NCBI GenBank assembly: GCA_009837185.1
Contig: VXUA01000054.1
Coordinates: 1-61,206 of the forward strand
Source: Gammaproteobacteria bacterium
GTDB taxonomy: Bacteria; Pseudomonadota; Gammaproteobacteria; Pseudomonadales; Azotimanducaceae
Length of the DNA stretch: 61,206 nucleotides
Direction: 5' to 3'
Shown here one piece after another: positions 37,123-46,167 of this stretch. Below the pieces are notes generated by a model. That model was not told where the DNA came from. It was given only the letters and a program-made list of their open reading frames with translations, and ran no database searches. The translations under genes were made by a program, and so were the position numbers. The number at the start of each line of letters is the position of its first letter. Positions within the stretch are counted from its first letter, which is position 1.

Positions 37123-39921
37123 ATGCGACTATTTTTATCTTTTCTTGTTTGTAACTTTGTTGTATTTCATGTATTTAGTGATGGACAAATTTCTGGTGAA
37201 GTATCGTCGAAGGACACTGGTCGATCATTAGCTGGGGCTATCGTTAGTATCGACGAACTGTCTTTCGAAACCACTGCTGATTCTGAAGGCGACTTTAGTT
37301 TCGAAGAGGTCCCTAGCGGGACTTACGAACTTACGGTCAAGTACCTTGGTTTTCAAACATTTACCGAGGAAATTTCGATCGAAGACGATGAAACAACCTC
37401 TCTTACTGTTGAGTTAGTCGACACAATTGAGAATATGGTTGTGTATGGTCAAGCGTCAAGCACAGCAGCGGCACTTAATCAACAGCGAGCCGCGGACATA
37501 GTTTCTTCGGTACTGTCCAGCGACGATTTTGGGCAGTTACCGGATGCAAATTTGAGCGAAGCACTACAACGAATGCCTGGCGTGTTCTTAGAGCGCGATC
37601 AAGGTGAAGGTCGTTTTGTGGGAATTCGAGGTATCGATCCCGGGCTCAACGCAACGAGTATAAATGGAGTAACTTTAACTGCACCGGAAAGCGAAACCCG
37701 CGCAGTAGCTCTCGACGTGATCCCTTCTGAATTACTCGAAACTCTCATTGTGAAGAAAACTTTCACCCCCGATATGGAACCAGAAGGTGTCGGCGGGTCT
37801 ATTGAGGTGAAAAGTTTCTCTGCCTTTGATCGTAAAGGTAGTTCATTTCGTTTCAAATCCGAATTAAACCACAATCAACTTGAAGGCACTGCTAGTCCAA
37901 AACTTAGTGCGCGTTTCAGTAATCGAATGGGTGTCTTCGAAGGTAAAGACAACTTCGGTATCGCCGCGGCAGTGTCTTGGTACGACCGCGACTTCGGCAG
38001 TGAAAATGTGGAAACAGATGGTGGTTGGTTCGCTGATCTAGAAACTGAGGACGGCAACGAATTCAAAGGTGCGGAAGAAATTGAGCAGCGCAATTACGAA
38101 ATCAACCGGATCCGCGTTGGTGCCGCGCTAAACCTAGACTATCACCCTGCCGATGACTCGGAGTATTACCTTCGGTTACTCTTTAGCGAATTCAGTGACC
38201 GGGAGTATCGCAATCGTACCGAGTACAAATTTGACAAGGGGGATGCGATTGTCGGAACTGACACTAGTGCATATTGGGAAGATGCCAATCTAGAACGCAG
38301 TTTGAAAGACAGGTTGGAGACACAGCAAATTTTGTCGCTGGTTGCTGGCGGCGAACGCAAATTATTCGACTGGGATGTGGAATATAGCATTGGACTGTCG
38401 CAATCTGGCGAAGATGAGCCGGGCAGAATTGATACTACTTTTAAATTGAAGAATGTCGACTTAGGATATGACACCATTGGTAACGTACCTGAGCTCATCG
38501 CTGGTCCAGAAGCAAACGACCCTAAAGAATTTGAACTAGATGAAATCGTAACTGAAGACAACACTACCTCCGATGATCAGTTTTCAGTGCAAACGGATTG
38601 GGAACGTTCCTTTGACTTTGCACATTCAAAAGCAACACTGAAAGTTGGTGGGAAACTTCGTAGGCGTGAGAAAGAGAACGATCTCGAAATTGCAATTTAC
38701 TCCGGATTCCCGGGTGATCCAACAATGACTGCGTTTGTTCAATCGGGAATATCTTATGCGCTTGGAGACTTTGGTCCAGCTCTCGATGCCGGGAAGATCA
38801 ACGATTACATTAACAGCAACAAACACCAATTTGAACGCGATTACGAAGACACGAGTATTAGTTCTTCTGTGGGCGATTACATAATGCAGGAAGACGTGAA
38901 TGCCTTCTACCTAATGAGCAAATATTCGCGCGAACAGTTGAGAATCGTCTATGGAGTGAGAATGGAGTGGACTTCCTTCACGGCAAGCGGTCAAAGTGTA
39001 ATTTTTGACGCGGTTGTTGGGGATGGTGATCCTGTTTTCAATGGCGTCGACGGAGAAGTGGAATATAGTAATTTGCTACCAAGCGTTAACGCAAGATATT
39101 CGTTTTCTGATCATCTCATTCTCAGAGGCGCGTACTATCAAACCATAGCGCGTCCTTCTTTCGGTGATTTGAGCCCAGGCGGAGAGATCGAATTCGAAGA
39201 GGACGACGGGGAAACTGAGTTTAAAGCTGAACTAGGCAACCCATCGCTTGATCCACTAACGGCGACCAATTTTGATGTCTCTCTCGAGTACTACGACGTG
39301 GGTATTGGGTTGTTAGCTGGAGGTTTCTTCCACAAACAAATTTCTGATTTCTTTGTGTATGCCGATGTTGCTGACATTACTGACTTGTCGCAGTTTGTCG
39401 GTGGTGCGACTGTAGATGACGCGGAATTGATTTCGCCGATCAATGGTGACAGTGCGACGATCACTGGCGTCGAGGTGACATGGACAAAGAAATTTAATGA
39501 GTTACCGGCTCCTTGGAACGGTTTATTGCTTGCGAGCAATTTGACCATATCCGATAGTGAAGCTACACTCGCGTTGCGCGATTCTGCAATTCCTATGCCG
39601 AAGCAATCGGACACCGTGTTCAACTTGAGCATAGGCTATGAAACGAATAAGCTCTCCTTTAGATTTGCGGTGACTTCAAAGAGTGAAGCTCTCGTAGCTC
39701 TTGAAGATTTTGAAGATTCAGAATTTGACGTCTATCAGTCTGCGCATACCCAGTATGACTTCAGTGTTAAGTACTACCCAGCCGAACGTTGGTTAATTTA
39801 TCTTGACGGAAACAACTTAACTGAAGAACCGATGTACCGGTATTTCAAAGGATCAGACTATAACGCGCAATATGAAGAATATGGAAAGACATTCGCGTTT
39901 GGATGGCAGTATCGTCTGTAA
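37123..39921 (+). CDS. TonB-dependent outer membrane receptor, phytase-linked
   Basis: 932 residues from ATG 37123 (AAGG about seven bases upstream), giving signal peptide MRLFLSFLVCNFVVFHVFSDG. Residues about 20-100 form a carboxypeptidase-regulatory-like (CNA-B type) domain (AGAIVSIDELSFETTADSEG), followed by the plug domain (DANLSEALQRMPGVFLERDQ, GRFVGIRGIDPGLNATSING) and a 22-strand barrel region ending with the aromatic terminus TFAFGWQYRL. This is the receptor subclass that takes up organic ligands rather than simple siderophores. A beta-propeller phytase gene follows 24 bp downstream; receptor-phytase pairs are known in aquatic proteobacteria, so uptake of phytate or its products is a reasonable inference. 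Confidence 0.9.
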   Translation: MRLFLSFLVCNFVVFHVFSDGQISGEVSSKDTGRSLAGAIVSIDELSFETTADSEGDFSFEEVPSGTYELTVKYLGFQTFTEEISIEDDETTSLTVELVDTIENMVVYGQASSTAAALNQQRAADIVSSVLSSDDFGQLPDANLSEALQRMPGVFLERDQGEGRFVGIRGIDPGLNATSINGVTLTAPESETRAVALDVIPSELLETLIVKKTFTPDMEPEGVGGSIEVKSFSAFDRKGSSFRFKSELNHNQLEGTASPKLSARFSNRMGVFEGKDNFGIAAAVSWYDRDFGSENVETDGGWFADLETEDGNEFKGAEEIEQRNYEINRIRVGAALNLDYHPADDSEYYLRLLFSEFSDREYRNRTEYKFDKGDAIVGTDTSAYWEDANLERSLKDRLETQQILSLVAGGERKLFDWDVEYSIGLSQSGEDEPGRIDTTFKLKNVDLGYDTIGNVPELIAGPEANDPKEFELDEIVTEDNTTSDDQFSVQTDWERSFDFAHSKATLKVGGKLRRREKENDLEIAIYSGFPGDPTMTAFVQSGISYALGDFGPALDAGKINDYINSNKHQFERDYEDTSISSSVGDYIMQEDVNAFYLMSKYSREQLRIVYGVRMEWTSFTASGQSVIFDAVVGDGDPVFNGVDGEVEYSNLLPSVNARYSFSDHLILRGAYYQTIARPSFGDLSPGGEIEFEEDDGETEFKAELGNPSLDPLTATNFDVSLEYYDVGIGLLAGGFFHKQISDFFVYADVADITDLSQFVGGATVDDAELISPINGDSATITGVEVTWTKKFNELPAPWNGLLLASNLTISDSEATLALRDSAIPMPKQSDTVFNLSIGYETNKLSFRFAVTSKSEALVALEDFEDSEFDVYQSAHTQYDFSVKYYPAERWLIYLDGNNLTEEPMYRYFKGSDYNAQYEEYGKTFAFGWQYRL

Positions 39922-39945
39922 TAAATTCTCGCAAGTGATACGCTA

Positions 39946-40983
39946 TTGACTGTCCGAAAGTGGCGCAAGCGCGAGTTGCTCGCGCTTGCGATATTCTTTT
40001 TGTCGGCTTTTCTGGTCGGTTGTAGTTCTGAATCACTAGGAAAGATTGTTTCCGTGGCGGCTCGGGCAGAAACAACACCCGTTCCCCATGACGACGATGC
40101 TGCCGATGATCCAGCAGTCTGGGTGAATGAGGCTTCTCCAAACGACAGCTTGATTCTGGGAACAGATAAACAAGGTGGCCTTCAGATTTCTGATCTTTAC
40201 GGTAATCAGATCGAATACCTCGACATAGGTAGGTTAAACAACGTAGACCTGCGAACGAACCCATACGACAAATCCAACACAATAGTAGTCGCATCTCAAA
40301 GAGCTCCCGCTCGTGTAGTGGTGTTTCTAGTAGAACATGAACAAGCTACAGTCAATTTTGAAGTCGCGCACGAGGTCAAGTTGTCGGAACCATACGGCAT
40401 TTGCGCAACAGTTCTCAATGGCAAATACTTCGCAGTTTTGAACGATAAAGATGGAAACTTTCATCAATACGAAATCACACCAACCTTTGACTTGAAACTA
40501 GTGCGAGAATGGGCGACCGAGACACAACCAGAAGGTTGTGTTGTCGATGATGATGCTCAAAGACTCTATGTGGGTGAAGAAGCAGTCGGGATTTGGCGGT
40601 TGTCTGCATTACCTCAGGATCCACCTGATTTGGTAAGTGTCGCAAGAGTAGGAGAGCACTCTCTGAAGGCTGACATTGAAGGTCTCACTCTTTATCAGGG
40701 TGCGTTAAAAACTTTCCTCATCGCATCTAGTCAGGGCAACAACTCTTACGCCGTTTTTGATACAGCCGATCACACGTACAGAGGATCGTTTCGGGTTCGT
40801 GGATCGAGTAGGTTTGATGGCACATCGGACACAGATGGAATCGCCGCCACTACGCTTGCTGTACGCGGGATGGAAGAAGGCTTTATCGTATTGCAAGATG
40901 GAGAAAACACCAAACCAAAAGCAAATCAGAACTTTAAGGTAATATCCTGGTCCGATGTTCGGATGAAGCTTGATCTAGATTGA
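39946..40983 (+). CDS. Beta-propeller phytase lipoprotein
   Basis: 345 residues, TTG start. Basic N-terminus RKWRKRE, hydrophobic stretch and lipobox LVGC (Cys26) predict an outer-membrane-anchored lipoprotein. The mature part has beta-propeller phytase blocks: DDAADDPAVWVNEASPNDSLILGTDKQGGL, a NNVDLR segment, and EGLTLYQG with acidic calcium-site residues, plus SDTDGIAATT near the end. Such enzymes hydrolyse phytate in a calcium-dependent way. Paired with the upstream TonB-dependent receptor. Odd feature: a perfect 12-bp inverted repeat with a 3-base loop at 39964-39990 lies inside the signal-peptide codons. Confidence 0.88.
   Translation: MTVRKWRKRELLALAIFFLSAFLVGCSSESLGKIVSVAARAETTPVPHDDDAADDPAVWVNEASPNDSLILGTDKQGGLQISDLYGNQIEYLDIGRLNNVDLRTNPYDKSNTIVVASQRAPARVVVFLVEHEQATVNFEVAHEVKLSEPYGICATVLNGKYFAVLNDKDGNFHQYEITPTFDLKLVREWATETQPEGCVVDDDAQRLYVGEEAVGIWRLSALPQDPPDLVSVARVGEHSLKADIEGLTLYQGALKTFLIASSQGNNSYAVFDTADHTYRGSFRVRGSSRFDGTSDTDGIAATTLAVRGMEEGFIVLQDGENTKPKANQNFKVISWSDVRMKLDLD
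39964..39990 (+). promoter_or_regulatory. Perfect 12-bp hairpin in phytase signal-peptide coding region
   Basis: CGCAAGCGCGAG, loop TTG, CTCGCGCTTGCG: a GC-rich perfect stem with a minimal loop, starting 18 bases after the phytase initiation codon. It is followed by ATATTCTTTTTGT, resembling an intrinsic terminator or attenuator. It could lower transcription into, or translation of, the phytase gene relative to the receptor gene. The structure is seen directly; the role is inference. Confidence 0.6.
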
Positions 40984-41030
40984 ACTAGGGTAGCCAACTT
41001 CGACGCACACCTAGCGTAGCGAGTGGTACT

Positions 41031-42902
41031 TTAGGGTGCATAAGTGCCTACTACACGTCGCGTATCAAGTTCCCTTTGGGTAAATCGAACCTTGTCAAAA
41101 TGTTCGAGTACGTCGATGCAAATCATTCTTCCCATCCCACACCTGTCTCGAAACTGCTTCACAGTGAATGGTCCTGACTCATCTAACGCTTGCGCTATAT
41201 CGACTAGTTCCCGAAGTCGGTTCTCTGAGAAAATTCGTTTATCAGTGACTCTAACAAACAACCTCGCTTTTATCATCCGTTTAAGTTCACTTTCAAGAAT
41301 TCGCAATGGCACTCTCAATTCGCGCGCGATATCACCGATCGGGAGGGGTTGTTGTGTGTCGATGAGCGGAAGAATCCTGTTGTACAAGTCTTTGTTGTAC
41401 GAGAGCTCAACCTTTGCACGACGAGCGGAAGCGAACTGTCCTCCTTGGACTTGAAAAAGGCCGATATTACGCCCGTGGATTAAAGTAAATCGGACAGATT
41501 CTTCCTCAAGCGAAGTTTTCTTCACCAATTGACGTAAAGACAATCCGAATTGGTTGGGACTTACAGAGTGATATTCGTCTAGAACCGAAGTGACCTGTTT
41601 TCTAGTAGTGTCCAACTTAGACTTTGCTAACAAGCGATTATTGACCTGTTGGATGGAATTCCGATCTACGACTGCGTTGAATTGCGTTTGAGACAAGTTC
41701 CACTGCTTTCGAAATATTTCACCATCGACACAATTCATCAAGCAAGCGGCTATAAGGGCTTGCTTCGGCTCAGTTCGATTTACCGATTCTGATGTGTCCG
41801 TCAAATGTTTAATCCGAGCTGGGAATCGGCGACGAGTGTTAGCCCCTGTAGTCGCAATGACTGTACCTCCACCAATCGTTGTATCTAGACCTTGGTCCCG
41901 GATTATGACGCGGTCGCCGATCGCTGTGTGTAGGGGCGTGTCAACAGATATATCTACTAGTCCTTTAGTGCCGTGGTCTAACGTTTCATCGAGCAAGAAT
42001 AATTTGCCCAATCGATGAGCAGTTCCGTGGTAGACATGTACGTGGCACCATTTTTTGATCTCTCGAGGAAATCCCACTGCCAATTCAAACTGCAGTGTCA
42101 TCGCTTCGGAGGTATTTACGGTATCAGGCTCACGCAACCAATCGCCTCTTGAAATTTCGTTCGTGTTAACTCCTGCTATTTGCAAACCACAACGATCTCC
42201 AGTACGCGCGATTTGGGACGGTAGGCCATTGGCTATTAAACGTCTTACGCGGACATTTTTCTGTATGGCAGAGAGGTAGAGGTCATCGCCTACATTGACT
42301 TCTCCGTCATGTACGGTACCGGTGACGATCGTACCTAACCCCTGACGGGAAAATACTCGATCAATTGGAAGCCGGAATGCTCTCGAACATGGCACTCGCT
42401 TCATTCGACTCGCGGCGTCCGTGAGTGTCTTTTGAAGAGTACTGATTCCCAATCCGGTTTTCGCGGATGCTTTGATGATCGGCGCGTCTCTCAGAAACGT
42501 TTGTTTCAGAACATCGCGCAATTGAGTTTCGACCCTTTGTAGTTGATTCTCGTCGGCGTTGTCGACTTTGTTTAGCACTACAGTACCACCGTCAAGACCA
42601 AGCAGTTGTAGGATTTGTAGATGTTCCTCCGTTTGTGGCATGATGCCGTCATCCGCAGCCACTGTTAGCAGTGCATGTTGCATCCGAGCAACGCCAGCGA
42701 TCATGTTGTGAATGAAACTGTGATGTCCTGGCACATCGACGAATCCAATTCTATGACCGTCAAAATCTGTGTATGCAAATCCCAGATCTATGGTGAGTCC
42801 GCGAGCTTGCTCCTCTGCTAGTCGATCGGTGTCGACTCCGGTCAGTGCTTTTACGATCGCAGTTTTGCCGTGGTCAACATGTCCTGCCAGAGTAATGATC
42901 AT
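41031..42902 (-). CDS. selB: Selenocysteine-specific elongation factor SelB
   Basis: 623 residues. GTPase domain with AGHVDHGKTAIVKALTGVDTDRL at the start, DVPGHHSFIHNM and NKVD motifs, two translation-factor beta domains, and C-terminal winged-helix repeats (about 390-620) that read the SECIS hairpin, ending with FTVKQFRDRCGMGRMICIDV and the LEHFDKVRFTQRE segment. It delivers Sec-tRNA to UGA codons. The ATG overlaps the selA stop by 4 bp (ATGA), so selAB is an operon. No SECIS-bearing selenoprotein gene was recognised in this window. Confidence 0.97.
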   Translation of the reverse strand: MIITLAGHVDHGKTAIVKALTGVDTDRLAEEQARGLTIDLGFAYTDFDGHRIGFVDVPGHHSFIHNMIAGVARMQHALLTVAADDGIMPQTEEHLQILQLLGLDGGTVVLNKVDNADENQLQRVETQLRDVLKQTFLRDAPIIKASAKTGLGISTLQKTLTDAASRMKRVPCSRAFRLPIDRVFSRQGLGTIVTGTVHDGEVNVGDDLYLSAIQKNVRVRRLIANGLPSQIARTGDRCGLQIAGVNTNEISRGDWLREPDTVNTSEAMTLQFELAVGFPREIKKWCHVHVYHGTAHRLGKLFLLDETLDHGTKGLVDISVDTPLHTAIGDRVIIRDQGLDTTIGGGTVIATTGANTRRRFPARIKHLTDTSESVNRTEPKQALIAACLMNCVDGEIFRKQWNLSQTQFNAVVDRNSIQQVNNRLLAKSKLDTTRKQVTSVLDEYHSVSPNQFGLSLRQLVKKTSLEEESVRFTLIHGRNIGLFQVQGGQFASARRAKVELSYNKDLYNRILPLIDTQQPLPIGDIARELRVPLRILESELKRMIKARLFVRVTDKRIFSENRLRELVDIAQALDESGPFTVKQFRDRCGMGRMICIDVLEHFDKVRFTQRELDTRRVVGTYAP

Positions 42903-44278
42903 GTCAGTGAAGTAAGCGAAACCAACAAATCATCGAGTGGATCAGCACCACGCATGTCAAGCACTATACGTTCTTTGCTGATCCGCCCAATCACCGGTGG
43001 ACTCAACTTACGTAGCGTCTGCTCTAGGTTTATGAGTTTGGACTGCTTTTTGTGAGCTATGGTAACAGCGATCGTTGGTACCGCGGTATTTGGTTGTGCT
43101 CCACTACCGAGTTGGGATTCAGACGGTTCAATTTGAACTTCAAAGTCCGGTAATTGTTCCTTCAATACAACGCTCACCTGCTTAGCACGATGCTTTAATT
43201 GTCGAGTTGCAAGATTCAGTTCTAGGATCAATCGAACATTTTTGTGAAGATTTTCCGGGTCTTCGTAGGCTTTGAGAGTTTCGTTGAGTAAAGCTAACGA
43301 TAGCTTGTCCATCCGCAATGCTCGCTTAAGGGGGTTGGAATTGATTTGATCGCACAGTTCTTGTTTACCGACGATGATGCCAGCCTGTGGTCCACCCAAC
43401 AATTTGTCCCCAGAAAACGTGATCAGATCTACGCCCAAGTCGATGAGATTTTTTGGTTGTGGTTCTTCTGGTAGCCCAAATCGCCGCAAGTCTGTTAGAG
43501 CTCCGCTGCCAAGGTCAAGTACGAGTGGAATGTCTTTTCGACGCGCTAGTTCGAGCAATTCTGATTCGCTCACACTTTGAACGAAGCCTTGAATCGAATA
43601 ATTGCTTGGGTGTACTTTGAGTAACAAAGCAGACTCCGGGGTTAGAGCATTCTCGTAGTCTCTGAGCCAAGTACGGTTAGTTGTTCCAACCTCTACGAGC
43701 TTAGTTTCGGAACGCAGCATGAGCTCCGGAAGGCGAAAGCTTCCACCAATCTCGATCAGTTCGCCTCGCGACACAATTACTTCCTTGTGGTATGCAAGCG
43801 TGTTGAGAGTGATCCAAACGGCAGCTGCATTGTTGTTGACGATTACTGCTGACTCAGCACCGGTTAGGTGGCACAATCGTTCTCGAATGACGGCTTCCCG
43901 ATCGCCGCGTTTTCCACGTCTGAGGTCGTATTCCAGAGTTGTTGGACACGTCGCCGCTACGATGGATCGTTGAATTAGCTCGGGATCTATAGTCGCGCGA
44001 CCGAGGTTAGTATGAATCAACACTCCAGTTAAATTAAATACCCTTTGATATCCTTGTTCACGATTTCTCTGCAACCACGCTGTAGCACGATCACGATACT
44101 CCGTCAGAGCTAAGTCCTGGGATTCCAAATCCACTGATCTCAATTCTTGTTGAATCGCACGTAACGCTTCGGTTACAGCAAGTCTTCCCCAATCCGATAT
44201 TAGTGTTAGGAACTCTGGTTCGCGGACTAATTTATCGATGGAAGACAATCGAAGTGTCGGTTTCGGTTGATTCGTCAC
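42899..44278 (-). CDS. selA: L-seryl-tRNA(Sec) selenium transferase SelA
   Basis: 459 residues, GTG start. PLP enzyme with LTGVLIHTNLGRA in the N-terminal half, a Gly-rich VLDLGSGAL segment, and the PLP-lysine motif ITFSGDKLLGGPQAGIIVG. It converts Ser-tRNA(Sec) to Sec-tRNA(Sec) using selenophosphate. Transcribed with selB. Only about 50 bp separate its start from a MITE-like element at 44335, so its promoter lies in a region disturbed by insertion; AGTATTATTCT just upstream could contribute. Confidence 0.96.
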   Translation of the reverse strand: MTNQPKPTLRLSSIDKLVREPEFLTLISDWGRLAVTEALRAIQQELRSVDLESQDLALTEYRDRATAWLQRNREQGYQRVFNLTGVLIHTNLGRATIDPELIQRSIVAATCPTTLEYDLRRGKRGDREAVIRERLCHLTGAESAVIVNNNAAAVWITLNTLAYHKEVIVSRGELIEIGGSFRLPELMLRSETKLVEVGTTNRTWLRDYENALTPESALLLKVHPSNYSIQGFVQSVSESELLELARRKDIPLVLDLGSGALTDLRRFGLPEEPQPKNLIDLGVDLITFSGDKLLGGPQAGIIVGKQELCDQINSNPLKRALRMDKLSLALLNETLKAYEDPENLHKNVRLILELNLATRQLKHRAKQVSVVLKEQLPDFEVQIEPSESQLGSGAQPNTAVPTIAVTIAHKKQSKLINLEQTLRKLSPPVIGRISKERIVLDMRGADPLDDLLVSLTSLT

Positions 44279-44334
44279 AGTTGATAGAATCTGGGGCTAG
44301 AGTAACTAGAAATAGAGTATTATTCTGATTACAG

Positions 44335-44541
44335 GGTAGTGTCTCAGTTTGAATTTGTGACTATAATATTGTATATGTTTCCAGATAAGTTAAACATCGG
44401 AGGAGAGGTACTTCTTCGTCAATCGTGGAGAAGGCGTCAGACTAGATGCTATTGAGTATTCAGCAGTCTTCGATGAAGCGAGTGGGTTGGGCATCCTTGT
44501 CTAGCTCCGAAATGGCTCAGATTTCAAACTGAGACACTACC
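44335..44541. mobile_element. 207-bp MITE-like element
   Basis: Perfect terminal inverted repeats GGTAGTGTCTCAGTTTGAA at 44335-44353 and its complement at 44523-44541. They are flanked by near-perfect 8-bp direct repeats, GATTACAG (44327-44334) and GATTACCG (44542-44549), i.e. a target-site duplication with one mismatch. The interior holds only a 26-codon frame from ATG 44374 and no transposase, so it is non-autonomous. A third copy of the terminus is at 60743. The 8-bp duplication fits several IS families; I cannot name the parent element. Confidence 0.75.
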
Positions 44542-44775
44542 GATTACCGAGTGTAGTGTTTTCACTACTCGTGTGATAACAACACTGTGTTCAATCGAAT
44601 CTCGTGGCCCGTTCAAAACCTGCGAGTTGGGGGCTCAAGATCGAGTTTTATATATAGACCCTGTTGATGGCTATGTATTTGTTGTTGGCTAGTGTGTGAT
44701 CATGTAGCTCCAGTCCTACAAATCAAGAACCTTGGAGAAGTGCCGACTTGGAGAATTGCTCTGCATGTTAGAGTT
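44542..44775. other. Non-coding stretch between MITE and IS30 element
   Basis: No gene seen. An imperfect hairpin at 44548-44571 (CGAG-tg-TAGTG, loop TTTT, CACTA-CTCG) has a two-base bulge and no following T-run on the plus strand. The remainder shows no recognised structure. Confidence 0.4.
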
Positions 44776-44819
44776 CCTAGATTCCATTGTGAAGTGCACT
44801 TTTTGTGATCGGCGTTGCA
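44776..44819. repeat. Extra inverted copy of the IS30 right end
   Basis: These 44 bp match the reverse complement of 46122-46165, the right end of the neighbouring IS30 element, with a single mismatch (43/44). They abut the left end at 44820. The match goes well beyond the 25-bp terminal repeat shared by the two real ends, so it looks like the tip of a second, inverted right end. Confidence 0.8.
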
Positions 44820-46165
44820 CCTAGACTCCATTATGAAGTGCACTCGAGGTGCCGATAGCATTTTAAGTAGTTAACACTGTACAAGACTGTGCGTTGGAGG
44901 GGCGTGAAAGGAGGACTTGTCCGACTGCAGCACCCCTCCAGCGCGAGGGGCGACCATCAACGATGACACCAGCCTGAATTGCAGAAAGGTGTTGATTGGG
45001 ATATTCTTTATTTTTTCAAAGAATAGGAATGTCCCATGGCAAAGCCGTACCAACACCTCACTGTAGGTAATAGGATAATCATTGAGCACGAGCGAGACAA
45101 GGGTACGAGCTGCAAACAGATTGCCAAGATGCTCGGCAAGCACCCGACCACGGTCTCCCGTGAAGTGCGTTGCAAGACCGCACAGCTCTGGCAGGAATTT
45201 GCCCAGACGCTACGACTGCATCCGCGCAAACTGTCGCCCGAACTCTATCATGGTCGCAAGACCCCAATTGACGGTCAAGAAAGCTTAAGTGGCTCCTGGC
45301 TCTATGAATTGTTGCATCGTGATCGGCACCAAGGTGGGGACCTCTACACCGGTCTACCCCGGCGCGGACGAAAATATCGCAAACGTTTACCCAGTGATGC
45401 CAGCAGCAGCAAAATTCCGCACCGGATCGATATCGACCAACGTCCCGCAGAAGTGGATACCCGCAAGACTCCCGGACACTGGGAAATTGATACGGTTATC
45501 GGTCGCGGACACCAGGGTGTCTTGCTCACGGCTATCGAACGCTACTCCCGATGGACTCGAATCCGCGTCTTACCCCACCGAGAAGCGCAATGCATCGCGT
45601 TCGCCATTCTTGAACGGCTCCTGCCGGTGCGACCATGGGTTCGTACCATTACGGTGGATAACGGACTGGAATTTGCCGCACACGAGTATGCTGCCAAGGT
45701 CTTGAACGCTCCGTGTTACTTCTGCAAACCCTACCACTCTTGGCAACGCGGACAAATCGAACAGCTCAACGGACTGGTCCGACGCACGTTCCGACAACTG
45801 ACTCAAGAAGCCCTCGAACAGGAAGCGCAAGAACTCAATCACATGCCACGAAAGTGCCTAGGCTTCCGAACTCCTCAAGAAGTCTTCGATGCGATCCGCT
45901 CGCAAGCACCACCGAAAAAGTAAACGAACACGAAACCCAATCTCCCTAAGCTCGTCGTCAACATCGACCTCGACACCATACCACGCGTCTAAACACGCTA
46001 TCTTCAAGGCCACACCTCGACCTTCTTGCTCCGATCTGCAAGAAATCCTAAAATTACCACTATGTTGTCGAGTACCCCAAAAAAACAGTACCTATTACTG
46101 TACTAGATTCGTTACTCAAAATGCAACGCCGATCACAAAAAGTGCACTTCATAATGGAATCTAGG
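44820..46165 (+). mobile_element. IS30-family insertion sequence
   Basis: About 1.35 kb, bounded by terminal inverted repeats CCTAGACTCCATTATGAAGT... at 44820-44844 and its complement at 46141-46165 (24 of 25 bases match), enclosing one transposase gene. If the abutting 44-bp repeat at 44776 is counted as the end instead, the element would be 1390 bp with 44-bp repeats. No convincing 2-3 bp target duplication was identified. The right end stops two bases short of the antitoxin stop codon. Confidence 0.8.
45036..45923 (+). CDS. IS30-family transposase
   Basis: 295 residues. N-terminal helix-turn-helix (about 8-45: LTVGNRIIIEHERDKGTSCK, then QIAKMLGKHPTTVSREV) for end binding. The DDE catalytic core is seen as GHWEIDTVIGRG (first Asp), TVDNGLEFAAHE (second Asp) and YHSWQRGQIEQLNGLVRR (Glu). 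It appears full-length and undamaged, so the element may be active. The GC content and codon use are higher and different from neighbouring genes, consistent with a recent arrival. A diverged fragment of the same transposase is at the window's right edge. Confidence 0.93.
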   Translation: MAKPYQHLTVGNRIIIEHERDKGTSCKQIAKMLGKHPTTVSREVRCKTAQLWQEFAQTLRLHPRKLSPELYHGRKTPIDGQESLSGSWLYELLHRDRHQGGDLYTGLPRRGRKYRKRLPSDASSSKIPHRIDIDQRPAEVDTRKTPGHWEIDTVIGRGHQGVLLTAIERYSRWTRIRVLPHREAQCIAFAILERLLPVRPWVRTITVDNGLEFAAHEYAAKVLNAPCYFCKPYHSWQRGQIEQLNGLVRRTFRQLTQEALEQEAQELNHMPRKCLGFRTPQEVFDAIRSQAPPKK

Positions 46166-46167
46166 CT

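Noticed and set aside
42820-42860. Possible tRNA-Sec-like TTCGAC/GTCGACTCC sequence
   Set aside because: It lies within the selB coding region and no cloverleaf can be formed around it.
44548-44571. Hairpin after the MITE as a terminator
   Set aside because: Two-base bulge and no T-run on either side.
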